From Setophaga petechia (lineage: Eukaryota; Chordata; Aves; Passeriformes; Parulidae): 64,000 nt of DNA. Each line of letters opens with the position of its first letter. Position 1 is the stretch's first letter. A program made the position numbers and the translations under genes. Under the pieces are notes generated by a model. The model saw nothing but the letters and a program-made list of their open reading frames with translations. It was not told the origin of the DNA and searched no databases. Location: contig JANCRA010000011.1 in the NCBI GenBank assembly GCA_024362935.1, forward strand, positions 5,084,001-5,148,000, given 5' to 3'. Positions 1 through 13,210 of this stretch are shown piece after piece.

Positions 1-641
1 GTAGAGCACACTAACACATATCCTGTGGAAATTTTCAAAACAGGGAAGATGCACAGCAAAACAACCCACATATAAACCTGTGATGGAAAAGGTAGTTTTG
101 CTTTTTATACTTGACTTGGAATCCAGAAAGGAAGAGGTTGCAGCATCAAGGCATGTCTCAAGGTGATTTGAATGTAGATGGTGCCCAGGAAATGAAGGTT
201 AAATAAAACCAAAATATTTACTTTATTTCTGGGTCACATACCAGCCACAGAGCTGGTGTAATTGTCCTAAATATTCTAAGTGGCACAATGTTCTATACAA
301 GATGAGGTCACTACATCACTGGTCTGTCCTGAGGAGTCCCCCTGCAACAGAAGAAGCATGCCAATGTGCACTGATGTTCTGCTGTCCTGGGGCACAGACA
401 AACACAAAGTGCAGCAGGATTCAGAGCTTTTCACCAGGAGAAAAAGAAAACTTCCCTGAATTAACTAGACACTTCCAGTCCATCTGTGACTTTTCATTGT
501 TTCTACCTGTGATTGGTCACTGTTGAATGCCTGAAGAAGGTAGTGATCAAATGGGGATGGAGACCAGATAAAAGCAAGCCATGACCTAACCCTTTCATAG
601 CCAAAAGGACAAGAGTCAGAATCTTAAAGGAATGTGTCTAA

Positions 642-661
642 ATTCATTGACATCAATGAAT
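642..661. repeat. Short near-perfect palindrome
   Basis: Two 9-base arms (ATTCATTGA and TCAATGAAT) flank a 2-base spacer. The arms are exact reverse complements. The ATTGA..TCAAT core resembles the centre of old palindromic DNA-transposon relics seen elsewhere in this window. Here the similarity is too short to assign a family. Confidence 0.5.
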
Positions 662-2951
662 ATAAATTCTAAACACCTTTAAATATCCAGTTTTGAAGGA
701 CTAGCCTAGAGGTCATTTGTTTATAAAGAATGTGTTTGCCCCCTAATAAGCTGTTACATCCTCTAAGAGGTCTTGAATAATCCAATTCCATGCTTTCCAA
801 AGGAGCACAGCACTACTTTCCTTTCCAGTGTCTATAACTGAGGACCACTGACAAATCTGGCACCATCAAGAATGTGGCATACAATCTGTAAAATTCCTAT
901 GTAGAAGAAATCCATGCTCACAATGGCTCTTTCACCGCTTTCTTACCAACACACAGCCCATAGATTATCATAGACTGCAGTAAAAAAACACTGTAGGACC
1001 CTGAGCCTGAGAGACAATCCAAACAAGGCAAGAGGCCTATGTAATTAATGACTGGTTAATCAGAGCTGTTAGTGGCCAGAACATTCAATTTCCCTTCTTG
1101 AAGTCCACCTGCAGGAAAGAGAATGTGCAATATCTACAGAGACAAGGCAGAAGTGTACAAGGCCTTTATATAAACATTTTTAGTTCTATTTAAAAAGAAA
1201 ATAATTCCTGAGAAAGAGTTCTTCATTTTCCAGACTCTAACAGTGAAGTACAGTATATGCTAGGTTAAATTACAGACCAAAGTAATTGTACAGTTTTTGT
1301 AATGCCAAAACTTGGAAGAGAAGTTGGGCTCTGGCCATGTACATACCAGCACAGAAATAATTTCTTTTCCAAGTCTAGTCCTGTGCCTTTTCAAATCAAT
1401 TGTTCAGCTGCTAGATCAGATAATTGATGACTAACAATAAAACATGTTTCCATCTTCTGATTTCTTTCCTATCCTTTTGACCAATGGGAAAAAATAGTTA
1501 TGCTATGTTTTGTGAATTTATACATACATTTGTCAGTAAGAGAAGACCTAAGTAAAAAGTCATGTCCCCAATGTCCCCAAGCTAAAATACCACTATCCCC
1601 TCTCTGCATGGGTAATGGAACAGATTCACCTTCACCGTAACATTGGACTGAATTACATGTTATAGTCCTTGACATGCTTTGACATGACTAATGTGACCCA
1701 GCTGGTCTCTGCGGTAGAAAAATGTGAACATAGAATGCGTGTTTTATGAGACACACATATAAGTTGACAACAAAAAAATACCCGTGGTTTTGTTTGTGTG
1801 ATTCAACGAAAAATAAAAATAAGAAGAGAGAAATCCATGAGCTTATAAGGCTGTGCAAATACACAAGCTGTTGTATTTCAGTATTTACCAGTATTGGAAG
1901 GTAGTGGGTAACGGCGTGTTTGTAGACAGTGGGTTTCCAAGTGTGCGTGTGTAAACTGTTCCCTCTGTCGTTTAGAGGATGACCATATAGCCAGCTTTTT
2001 TTTACTGCAGTGTTTAAGCAGGAACCATATGATACTATGTTTTATTTAAAATTGGGCTTGTACCACTGAGGCTGGAAACTTGTATCTTTAGAACAATTTC
2101 ATATTGCACAGTGCCACCATATGTTGCCTACTTTAGTGTTTTTAAAGAGATTGCTTACTGCCTAAAGGTAGCATGTCTCAAATTTACAAATCACATATTG
2201 CTTGAGGGCACAAGTGAAACCATTGATTTAAGAGAATGCAATATGCTTAGTTTAAAGGTGTTAATTCAACTCTACCATCTTCCAGCTTTCCTTACATTGA
2301 AATATATATTAGTATGGGGCCGGGGAAATTAAAAAGTGGGACTACAGGTTCTGTAATTGTGTTTCAGTCTTTAAAGGAAAGAAGAAACTGACTGATTAGG
2401 TAGACAGACATATTTAGCATAAGTGTTCTTGGAACCTCTTGAAGTGAACACCCTGAATTATGAAGCTGGCCTTTTACATTTCTCATCATTAGTGTAAATG
2501 GAAAAGTAGCCACCAGTATCTTGCAATTAATTTAGCAGATGGACTTGTTCTAACATTTTCTCTGAATTACCTTGTGCATATTTTAAAAGGGGAACTTGTC
2601 ATTTATTTATATATCTTAATATTTAACTTCCTTAAAAAATTCTGATTGCTCACAGTAATTTAATATATTTCTATTCAATGTTTGCCTTCAGATAGCTGCT
2701 GCAAATTTGAAGATAGAAAAGTCCTAATCCCTCCAGAGGTAAAATCATTACCCTATTCTCTACTGCTTTATCAATTCTAAATTAAAACATTGCAAATGAT
2801 GAAACGTCTAATATTTTCCTTGAATATATACCATAACAAAATAATTCTCTCTGGCTTCATAGCCTAAGGGTGATGAGCAGCTCTTACAATATTGTCATTA
2901 TTATTTTATTTTGCTATATTTCTATTAATGTACCTGATGGGAAGTGATTGC

Positions 2952-2967
2952 AAAAAAAAAAAAAAAA
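2952..2967. repeat. A16 homopolymer
   Basis: Sixteen A bases in a row. No retroposon body is recognisable upstream, so it is best called simple sequence rather than a proven poly(A) tail. Confidence 0.8.
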
Positions 2968-4100
2968 TTGTAGTCCCATTGTAGTGCAGTGACCCATAAC
3001 AAAAATGAGTCTATCTCCAAGAGCTCACTGCGTTGCCCTTGGGCATAAATACACAGGTGGACAAAAAGGAAACAAACAGTACAGAGTGCTGATGGAACAC
3101 AGAAGGTATCTGCACTTAAGGGCTCAGACACAGGGTATCTTGCTTTCTTACTGCTTGTAAGGAGGGAGGCTGGGTGAAAACCAGTCTTACTCTCAGTTTG
3201 CAGCGTCACCTGTGCAGATCTGGACCAGCAATCCTGTAAAGCACAGTGTGAGCTGGTGCAATAGCATCGTGGAATGTTGGAGAGTTTGAGCTATTATAGA
3301 ATGAAATCCCAGAATACTGTGCAACCAGGGGGTTCCCTGAAAGAGACTAAGGTGCCAACTTCCTTTGTTTAATGGGGAAAAACACTCAGAAAAAGCTCAG
3401 ACATGCATCATAAAGAATCCAACATCTGATGCTGCTGCTACGATGGCCTAATGGAAATAAGGGTGCTCCACAAGAAGGGCTCAGGACAAGGGTCAGTGTT
3501 GGCAGGTTGTCTTTTCATCCCTTTTATCACCTCAGTGTTAAACGAAATACTGGTAAATATGTCAAAAATGAACACTGAAACAGAGCCTGAATAGGTCATG
3601 CAATTATATGTCCTGGTTTCTGCAGTATTTCATTGTGGCTGAGATTGGAATGTGAAGTTTCAGAAATAACCTTTACTTTCTGCGTAAGTCCTGTCTGTGT
3701 TTCATGTATCTCTTACTTTCTTATAAATTTGATAATAAAGGCATTTTTAAGTACTTTGGTGACAGGTTCCAGATAGAGTGTATTTTTTGGAAAGTGCTGA
3801 CACCGGCTGCTGGGACTCACACCAGCAAGTCAGGTAATTCTTTAGAGGAGCCTGCTGTGGCCTGTGCTGAAGAGAGTCTTCAGTTTCCAAAGCAAGCATT
3901 CAGCCTGTGCAGCTCACAAGTCATCCCCATTAGTAAGGACCAGCACTGGCGGCGTCTTCACAATGCTTACACATCACTAAATAGTCTTCAAAAATACCAC
4001 TGTTGCTTAATTTACTTAATATTAGTATACATGTTAACTTAATACCTTTCTTTCTTTTAAAAAAAAGGGCAGTTTGGAGGACGCTTTCTTGTCAGGTAAT

Positions 4101-4126
4101 AGCTCTCTGGATTAATTCAGAGAGCT
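4101..4126. repeat. Perfect inverted repeat beside the CpG island
   Basis: The arms AGCTCTCTG (4101-4109) and CAGAGAGCT (4118-4126) are exact reverse complements across an 8-base AT-rich spacer, GATTAATT. It ends about 15 bases before the GC-rich block. It may be a transposon-derived terminal structure or simple chance. No second copy of the arms was noticed nearby. Confidence 0.6.
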
Positions 4127-4140
4127 CTTTCTTGTTAGCA

Positions 4141-4490
4141 CAGGCGGCAGCCCCCCGCCATGGCCAGAGATTAGGTGCCCCCCAAGGCTGAGCCGAGCCG
4201 GTTGGCGCCTTTGTGCAGGCGACCTTTGTGTGGCCCATGCTGTGGCTGCCGGTTTGAAGGCTGTGAGGAGGAGATTAGGCTGTTCCCAGCCGGCCAGCCG
4301 GCGCTGGGTGTGGCTCGTTCCCATTTTGGCGAGCAGATGGTGGCAGCCCAACAGGTGCACCCTGATGGCAGCGGCGGGCCCGGCGCATCTGCTCGCTGGG
4401 AGAGAGGGAGGCTGCGCCCCAGCCTCGCACCAGCTGCACCCTACAGGGCAGGGCACGGGCAAGGTGCTGAGAGACGGGGGCTGGTGACCT
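4141..4490. promoter_or_regulatory. Isolated CpG-rich island
   Basis: By hand count this 350-base block holds 21 CpG dinucleotides. It is strongly GC-rich, with abrupt edges against AT-rich flanks. It includes a tandem CAGCCGGC pair near 4288-4303. Open frames of about 85 to 127 codons run through it on both strands, but that is expected where stop codons are rare. Their low-complexity Pro, Ala and Arg content gives no family match. It could be a CpG-island promoter or enhancer, an exon of a non-coding RNA, or a GC-rich transposon fragment. No TATA box or splice structure settles this. Confidence 0.5.
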
Positions 4491-4500
4491 TCCACTATTA

Positions 4501-7500
4501 ACCTTTTTACATTACACTCTGGAAAGGGATGGTATGGTAAGAATGCTTTGATCTGAATATTACGGGATGAAAAATTACCGGAGACTAGGAGGTGATTGAT
4601 TACTGGGTGTAGGAAGTGGTGGGCAGTTTGATTTTAGGCTCTCCAGCAAGTGGCAGGGTCTCTCAGCCACTAAAACCCACTGTCTCTTTGCAGCAGTTGT
4701 TTCTCAGGGAATCAATGAATGGAGACTGCACTGGCTCTACATTATTTTGGTTTTCTACTCAGAAATAGAAGAATCAGACTAGGATTTTTGAAGTCCTTCA
4801 TGCTCAATCCTGCTCCTCTCCCCACCAAAAATCCCCAGTCTCTTTTATGCAAAGAACACAGTCCCTGCCCTTGGAGCAGCATCATATATTACTGTGTTAG
4901 TTTACTTACAAGCAGCACAAGAAGGAAATGAAAATAATACTCCACTTCTAAGAAATGTTTGTCTTAGCTTCTAAAGTTTATGCTCTGTATTACCTTCTCA
5001 CTTATACATGTCTGTATTCAATCCTTTCTTTCCCATCTTGACCAGATCCATGCACTTCTGCCTCACACTTGCTTCAGTCCACCTCTAGACCACCTCACCT
5101 ATCACCCTTGCATAAACTAGCAGCTCTCCAGCTGATCTTCTTGGCTCAGATTTACTTTTTAGCTATTCTCACTTTAACTCTTCCCCCTTCCTGTTTCCCC
5201 TTTTGCTCTGCTTTTGGTCTGACTTGAGGTAAGGTCTGCTCTTCCCTCAGGGCCCTTTAATTCTGCTGATGTTCTGAGTCTCTTGCAAGGTCTTTGCAAA
5301 CCTGGCAGTTTCTGCTAGACTAACAGCTGTCTCCATCTCTTGTAGCTCTGGGGCTTTCCAGGGTCAGAAGCACATCATGAAGCAATGAATTTCACGACTC
5401 TCATGTGGAAAAAATATTGGCTCATATAAGCTTAGAAGAAGCCTTCTGGTCCAGAGGATATAAGACAACCTGATGGAGTCCCACAAAAAGGAGCCACTAA
5501 AATGTGGCCGAAGATGAGAAAGATGCCTTTGAGGTGGGGTAAAAGGGTGGGTTATTGCTCTACATTTTCATGTTTTCAGAAAGTCTTAATGGCTGGGCTG
5601 AGCTGCAAGCAGCTGCTTGTTTCTGCTGGTCAGCCTCAGTTCCTCCGGTGGCTGGACAAGGGAGACACAGATGCAACAAGAAGTGTTTCCATCAAAGCAA
5701 AAGTTGAACTACATAATGTCTGGAAAGATGAGTGGTGGCGTCCAGACTTGTCTGGGTGCCTATTTGGGGAACTGGAGAACAGCTCTAGTTGCAGTTACAT
5801 GAATCCTGAGTGTCCTTTTGAGGGTTCATTTGGAAGACAATATAACTAATATTAAGCAGATTGAAGTCTCACACCAGAATTGCCAGGAAAGGGTACAACA
5901 GCCTTCCAAAGAGGAAATTCTTTGGTGGGAGCAGGAGCTGGCTACAGTGATGGAGAAATAGCTTCATTAATTGAAACCAACCTGAAGGAATGGGAGACAA
6001 CAGGTAACTGGATCTATAAATAGATTAAATTCTAAGTTCATAGGTCTCAATTCTTTTAACTCCATTATCCCTTTTTCATCTTTGCAAGGTCTTGGTAGTT
6101 GCTCTGCACTTAAAGATATCAAAAATCACTTTATGTTGCAAGAGGGAAGGCTTCTCCTCAAATATATTTTATTCAAACACCTTGACTCCTAATTTCAAAT
6201 GATTATTCAGAAGTTTAGAATGGTGAAAAAAAATAGTCAGTGTGAAATTTTCAAATAAATTCTTACTGCAAATATAGCTAAATTCATACATAGACATTTT
6301 CAACAGAACTACTCCTGTTTAATTTTTGTGATTTTCTCCAGCAGGTAATAAATACTTCAACCACCAAAAATACTTATATCATATTGACCTCATATTTCTG
6401 AGCATTTCACAAGCCCTAAGAATAAATTCTTTTGAATATGGGGCTTTGTATAAATGGTTTTTAACCACTACACAACATGCTTGAAAAGTGACAGTACACC
6501 AGTAGAGTATTTTACAAAATAATTAAGGAAGTTATAGGCCAGAGATCATTCCACACCAAAAATCAGCAAATTATAAATAATATCCATAAATCCTTAACAC
6601 ATTTGTGTATGACATTATTGTTTTCAAGTCTCCTTAGTTCTCTCACATCCTTGTCTCTAACCTCTATAAAGAGTTAGGCTTACTACACTGTATAAAAGTC
6701 TTTTCAGACCATGGCAAGCTTTTCTCCCTAGATTAAAGCCTATACTGCCTTTGCTCTTAGGGATGCTCCTATTGCAAGCCCTGGGAGAGTCCTGGAAATC
6801 TGACAATGCTGTTTTCCTTTGTGGGGTTGTGGAACTAGCTCAGAAGGGGTTAAGTGGCTGGAGACCAGCTGGGCTCTGTTAATCTGCAGGGACCAGCTGC
6901 TTTGTATAAAAAGGAAGACAAGAAACAGAGTGGCTAGTGCTGAGGGAAAGCTGAGGGTATTGAATTGCTAAGTTTGAGAAAGGGGGAGTGAGCACTTGTG
7001 TATCAGCCTTTTGGTGTGCTGGAAAAGGAAGAAGAGCTCTGTAGGTATTTTGGTTTGCCTGAGGAGCTGTTATTGCTGGTGATGATTGGCAGCCCACCCA
7101 GGATACTGGCTTTTATTTCTTAGGCACTCCTAAAAAAATGGCCCTGTAGGGTAAAAGCTGGTAACTGAACAAGCTGGGGTTAATAAGTCCCAAATTGTCT
7201 CTGATTTCAATTGAATAATTGAATGCTTTTCAGAAATGGAAAAAAAAAAAAAAAGGCAGTGGAAGATTTTGGTATCTTGCTAGAGTCCTGAAGTAAAGAG
7301 TCAGTGCCCTCTCTTTCAGCTGTCCCCAGCAAGTTGTCTGATAAATACAACTAGTATTTCTCAGATGTGATAAAGGCTTTCATCTGTCCCGATGTGCATT
7401 GATTGTACTTGCTTGTATCACGACTTCACCTCCTGTAACACTTGTCTGTGACAAATAGGCTGCAGAAGGCAAATCCTTCAATAGTTTTTACTACTTTTCT

Positions 7501-8660
7501 TTACATATTAACTCTGAGGGATTTTAGTGCTTATTTTACTGAAGCTGCTTTGAATAAAAAAACTCTGTAAGCAGAAGTTGAATTGCATAATACAAAGCTA
7601 TTAAACTATATTTAGTGATTCCATTAGAAATCTGCTGTTGAGCAAGGCAGAGCATATGGAGAGAAGTTGGTGAAAACCTGATTAAACATTTATATGGGGC
7701 ATATTTTGATTTAACTTGCATAAATAATTAAATATTTTTGTTGGTTTTTTTTGTTTTGTTTTCTTTCCTTGAAAACCACCCTTTTCTACACCTGCTCTGC
7801 TTAAAAAAATGCTACTGTAGCTGCACTGAAGTAGTAGCAGGAATGAGTGGGTATCTCATACCTACCCATCTGCACTGGAGGCTATTCTCTCTCCTAGATT
7901 TGATAGGCCTGTACCCTTTTGAAAAACAAAAAAACTTTATTCCTATAAAATCTGCAGTAGTTTTCTTTTGTCCTTACAAACAATAAAGTAGTGATGTTCC
8001 AAGGGCAGTAATTATTATGCAGAAGTTAAGTTATGCTAGGAGTCGAGATCAATAGGAGAATTTCCCCAAAGCTAATGGGAATTGCAGCTCACATATCAGA
8101 TGACTGATCTATTTTCTAAACCCAGTAATAGTTTTAAAGGGAGATTCATTTCTGGACCAAAGTCTGGGTTTGATATTCTAGTGCAGACTCAGTTTTTGTA
8201 CTCTGTTGGGATTCAAAGTCCGATTTGCAATAACAATAAAGGTCTTTTATTACTTCTTGGTATTAATGTGGTATAAAATGTGTCTAAATCCTACTTTAAG
8301 GCCCCCTCTTGCCACTAAATATATGAGGGAATTCAAGCTTTTTCTCTGAGTTGATCTGAGTGAACATTCAGGTGCCCCAAAGCATGGATTTTTCTCTGAA
8401 TCTCCAGCGAACGAGGTATTTCAGAAAAACTGTGTCTCTTTTCCCTCCCACTGAGTTTCAGAGTTCAAACACTGGCAATTTCCAGTACCATCTTTTCTTG
8501 TCTCCTTGTTACAAGTAAGATTTCATTACCTGCAGAACAACCAGTGCCCACTTTCCAGCATCAGCATTGTCCCAAGATCTTTTCTCTGACTGCCATCACT
8601 CATTACAGGAATGTGCTGCTCTTTCATGGTGGCCCAGCAGATTGCAGAAACATGGGGCTC
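4501..8660. other. Non-coding stretch, no gene recognised
   Basis: This is AT-rich sequence with pyrimidine-rich patches around 5000-5350 and an A15 run at 7240-7254. Open frames are short and unconvincing. The longest on the plus strand (about 115 codons from 5502) has no recognisable domain. No mobile-element end was recognised. Confidence 0.55.
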
Positions 8661-8718
8661 TGGATCATTACCAGGGAACAGAGTCACTTTGGGGTCATTA
8701 TCAGAGAAAAGTATTACC

Positions 8719-8720
<2 letters not shown>
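8661..8720. repeat. Imperfect 30-bp tandem duplication
   Basis: Two adjacent 30-base units, 8661-8690 and 8691-8720, agree at 21 of 30 positions by hand alignment with no gaps. Both carry a TCATTA-CAG-GAA core. The pair runs straight into the T18A24 tract. It is probably an old local duplication. Confidence 0.5.

Positions 8721-8760
<40 letters not shown>
8719..8760. repeat. T18 followed directly by A24
   Basis: Eighteen T (8719-8736) are followed without a spacer by 24 A (8737-8760). The tract is self-complementary and can fold as an A-T hairpin. It could come from two poly(A)-tailed retroposons abutting in opposite directions, from replication slippage, or from an assembly or polishing artefact. 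No retroposon body is recognisable on either side. Confidence 0.85.
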
Positions 8761-11700
8761 GCCATATTCTCTCCAGCAACCCAGTGGTTTCAGTTGAGGT
8801 GTTTCAGCAGGGAATTAAATTATGAAATTTTTTTGGAAAGGAGCAGCTAACATCTTTTGAAACAGAGATATTATCTCCTGGGTGGTACACACTATGTTGA
8901 GTACTGAAGGGCCTTATGAAGCTGCTCAGATAAAAGCATCTGATAGTGTCTGTTTGGTGAGGTATTAATCATAATGTGGTGAAGCAAAAATCCACCCCAG
9001 ACACAGAGAGGCTGTGAAGAGTAATTCTAGTGTTTTGCCAGTCTATGGACGATTGCTTTTGGCTTATATGACAGCAGCCTGTCTGTTAGACTGCAAAAGT
9101 GAGCTCTGATGAAAAATTAGTGCCTGTGGCTGTGGCTCTGGGCCTGTGTCTTTGACAGTTGTATCTCATGCCTGCACTTTTCAGCATGGTGAGAAGTTTA
9201 GCACTGCAGGCCTGTGCTTGAGCAGTCCCTGCAGCACAATGTGTGCAGGGAGAGTGCTCAGGTAGCACTCAGCCAGGGTCATGCCCACCGAGAGCTGCCG
9301 ATGCTGCGGGAGCGGCGAGAGTGTGGGGGAAGCTATGTTGGTTTCTGAATTTCATTAAAAATCTGAGATGTCTATGCACACAGCCTTATTCACAGTTTTT
9401 TCTGTATTGTGATTTTAGGATATAACAAGGTGTTAACAAGAAAAACATGTTTTCATTAAAGCTGTATACAAAATGTATCTTTGCCCTGAGCCCTTCTGTG
9501 TGTTTATTTTTCTGAAACAGTCTGTTACTTAAAGAAACAAACAAAAACTGAAGCGCGGAAAGAAACTTTTTCCTTTCTGAGTCAAGGTCCGTTTTCAAAA
9601 ACCCCTTTTATTTCCAGACACTGAGGGTTATGAGCTGCTGGGTGGGCTGTACTAGCCCAGGTGAGGGCCACACCTCACCTGTTGAACTTATTTAGTTAAG
9701 CTGTTGTAAACATTTACTCTGTTTTCTTTCTCAAAGTGAAAACACTGTAAAAATAATGGCTGCCATAAAGACTGCATTAAACACTTTCTAAAAGGTTACA
9801 GTTTGCAGCTGTGAGGTCGTTGCCCTCTGATTACACTGCAGCACTGCCTTTCCCCCTGCGCTCTGTGAGCCTGGGAAAGCATTGCCCTCCCTTCTGTGCT
9901 GGAGGCGTTTGGCCTTCAGGGTGTTGAGCATTTCCTGGGGGTCAGGATGAGGATGAGAACCAGGTTGTGGAGGCCTGTTGGCAATCTGTTCTCACCTGCT
10001 GTGTGCTGTGGGTTTGTCCATACCTCCCACCAGTGCCCATCCATGAGATGAGGGTAGCAGCACTGAAGGGAATCTCACTGATAAGGGTGTGTAGAGATAC
10101 AAGAGAAGACAGCAGAAGATGAGGTGAGAAGATGACATACAAAACTATAGAAATGGGAACTCCCATAGGAGACCAAGACAAGGAGTGTTCTGCTGATTTG
10201 TGGTGGACAGAACAGGAGATGAGAACTGGAAGCTTCAGTCATTTTAATAATTTTGATTAAAAGAGGGCTACAGGTAGAGACCTAGGTAAAGAAAACTTCC
10301 ACTGGTCCAAGCTGGGGGTTCATAAAGAGTCATCTAAACATCTGCCAATGAGGAATGACTGGTTATGAGCAAGCCCTTAAGCCTACTTCCCCCAAGTGTC
10401 CCTTGTCTGCCACTCTTCTCTGCCTCCCTCCTCATCTGCCAGGTAATGCTGCAACAAAAGCAGGTTCCTGATTCAGGTCTTTTGGAACTTGAAGTAGAAG
10501 CCATAGGCTTGTGAAAACAGAGGAATAAGCTTGGACCTGAGAGTGTGCTGTTTGTTGCTGTTCATATTTGTATGTTCTGTACTTAAAACTGTGCACAAAT
10601 TCACTTTTATGATGTGACAGAAGATATAACAGCCTGTTTTGTCCCATACTCCCAAAGCATTAAGGATCCTTCTGGCGTATATGCTGTGCTCAGTCTGCTA
10701 CAGGAAGGATTTTCCACTTTTTAGTTATTTTTTAAATGTAGGGATATCAGATTTAGACAGAACTTCCTCTTTGTCCTTAGCCTTAGAGTCCTTTTGCTGT
10801 CATGGTTGTTTTGTACTGTGGTATTCCTCACATTTTAGAAGCAGGCAGCTAAAATCATGCTAGGTTTTAAAAAATAAACAAACCTCAAATCTCTCTTAAC
10901 ATGTGGATTGACTAGAGAAACCAAACAGCAGCAGATCCTTAGGTAGGTGTGTTGTCATGTCAGACCCAGTGGAGCTGTGACCTCGCTGGGTGGCCTGCAT
11001 ATCACTTGGTTAGCACGGGTGGAGCTGTGTGCTTTTCAAATTCAATGGGCCTGTAAGTTCCCATTCCAAAAAGATGAAGTCTGGTCCAACAGGAATAAGG
11101 GACATAACAGACAGCCACGGGCTGGGATCAGTCTGTTGAGGACTAGACATATTGAATGGGTTCTCTAAATTAACAAGCCCTCGTGTTTGTTCCTGATCAC
11201 TTATCCCTCTGCCTTCCAGTTGTCAAGCTTTTTTCTCCCATCCCATAGATTTGGAGCTGGCAGAAGTAAACACCTTTGGGCAAGTCTAGTCACTGGAACT
11301 GAATGGAACTGGGGGAGCTGCACTCTCCATCCCAGCCAAGAAATGCATCCTGGAAGGAATTTTATACTTAAATTGGAAATTTGTTTAGCACTCACATTTT
11401 TGCCTACACTAACAGTTTGAGGAAAGAAAGAAAATGAATACTTGTTGGCACATAACTATTGTAGCTGGGCACATGAAAAGCAGTTTTAATCCACACTTAG
11501 TTTAGCTGGCAACCGTCTTTGTCATCTGCTTGCAAGGTGCTTAATGAACGCAAGAAAAAGAGCAGCCCCTTGTACCTGCTGCTACAAGGAAATGCAGAAC
11601 TGAAGGGTAAATTACTGCTCTCATCTGAAGTATGTGGGGTGAAACTGCATAAAATTTAAACCAGTCAATGTGCGTGATGTTCTGTGCACTTGAGGACACA

Positions 11701-13170
11701 TGGTGCTACATTGCTACTTTGTGCTTATTTTTTCAAATCCATTAGTGCTGCACTTTCTTGGAATGTTTTATTCAAGAATTGAAATAATAGTTTCCCTCTG
11801 CTTTGTATTTATTACTTAACCTTTATATTCAGAACCTTTATTGCTTACCCAGAGGAAACCAGATTGGTTATACCTTCTACAAGTAGGTAGCCGCAATGTG
11901 GGAGGTACACAGCTGTCGTCAGTCTGTCTGTCTGCGCAGGCCTCTAGCACTATTAAGGCTCTCAGACCTTTCTCCCCTGTGCCACCTTGGAAAGGAGGTG
12001 TGTGGTGATGCTACTTCAACTTCTCCCACACTGGAAACAGCAGAATGATTTAGCTTTTCTCAGAATAACTGAAGAAGAGTTTTAGCCTTTGGCTTTCCAT
12101 CCCCCAAGTCTTTACAGAGAAATTATTGGTGCTGTTTGAGCCCATATATTGCATTACTATTATTTATTAATCTGCAAATGTATTTTTGCATCTGACACTT
12201 ATCATTCAAATACCAAGAGAAGGGTCTGCTCTTGCCAGCACCTGTTAGATCTGTACCATGATGTCAGAAGAAGCTGGTTTAGACTGACAGCAGCTGACTT
12301 TATACCTAGCTTTGCTTGTTTGTGCCCAAAGAATCTGTTGTCCTTCTTTCACTGTGCTCAATTTTGTGTTGCACAAACGATGTCAGACAGAGAGAGGGAG
12401 AACCAGCTCAAGCCACAATGAACCCTGAGCACTATCAGCTGGTGCTGGCTCTGGGAAATGCTGGCAGCCAGTACATTGTGCAGCAACATGGAATCTGTCA
12501 TCAGCTCTGGGTGTAGAATGTCCAACAGAGAAGCACCTATTTCAGAGGGATAGAAAGGCAGTATGACCTATGGTCCTTGAAACATTAGATGAAAAGTCTG
12601 ATGTAGAGCTTTACAGCAAATGAGAGGCTCCATTTTCTTCTGCAGTATACTTTCTGTCTGGAGGAAACTTCAACCTAAGAATGTAGTTACTCCTGCCTGA
12701 TATCAGCCAAGAAAAATGACAGTTCTGGGCATGTGGATACCTTATCTGCCTCCTGCTTATACTCTTTCCATATATATTGAAGAGACACAGACCCCACCAG
12801 CAGTAACTGATTCCTTAAAATGGAGTGGACCTTGGAAGGTGCCTGGAGAGAGCCCATTCAGTGGGCTGGAGTGGATGGTCCATGCTTTTGGACAGCTCTT
12901 AGACCTTATCTCATTACAAGATACATCCAGTGCAGTTATAATCTCTTCTCTTGGTTTACTTATTTATCACTTTTTCTTAAAATATCTTGAGAAAAATAGT
13001 GGGGAAAAAAAGGAAAATATTAAGAGTGAGACCACAAGGGCTGGATAGGAGGTTCTGTGGATATACATCCAATAAGTCCCATTCTCATACAAGAATCTCT
13101 TCTGAGCTTGGCCTGTCAGCATCTATTAGTGTTTTTCCAAACAATGATGTCTGGTTTGAGCTGGCTGGGA
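8761..13170. other. Non-coding stretch with minor GC-rich patches
   Basis: No convincing gene. A small CpG-bearing patch lies around 9285-9330 and a GC-richer stretch around 9825-10060. A pyrimidine-rich run lies near 10390-10440. Open frames are at most about 110 codons and show no domains. Confidence 0.5.
9659..9680. promoter_or_regulatory. Inverted repeat with E-box and T-box-like motifs
   Basis: AGGTGAGG (9659-9666) and CCTCACCT (9673-9680) are exact reverse complements around GCCACA. Read on the minus strand, the right half gives AGGTGAGGTGTGG, which resembles a T-box site. CACCTG (E-box or ZEB-type) continues at the right edge. This is a plausible paired binding site, but I see only the motifs and have no evidence of function. 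Confidence 0.35.
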
Positions 13171-13210
13171 AGAATTCATTGAGAGAAGAGAGAATTCAAT
13201 GAGAGAATTT
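13171..13210. repeat. Imperfect 20-bp tandem duplication
   Basis: Two adjacent 20-base units begin with AGAATTCA and share GAGAGAA. They match at 16 of 20 positions by eye. It is a simple local duplication with no further copies. Confidence 0.55.

Larger units (their letters stand above)
1..4100. other. AT-rich non-coding stretch, no gene recognised
   Basis: The open frames here are all short (under about 115 codons), sit on both strands, and have no recognisable domain, signal peptide or codon pattern. The only structure I see is a small palindrome near 650 and an A16 run at 2952-2967. I see no retroelement tail. The texture fits intergenic or intronic bird DNA. Confidence 0.6.

Noticed and set aside
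4112..4501. Overlapping frames of 85 to 127 codons in the CpG island as proteins
   Set aside because: Open on both strands at once because GC-rich DNA has few stops. The peptides have no recognisable family.
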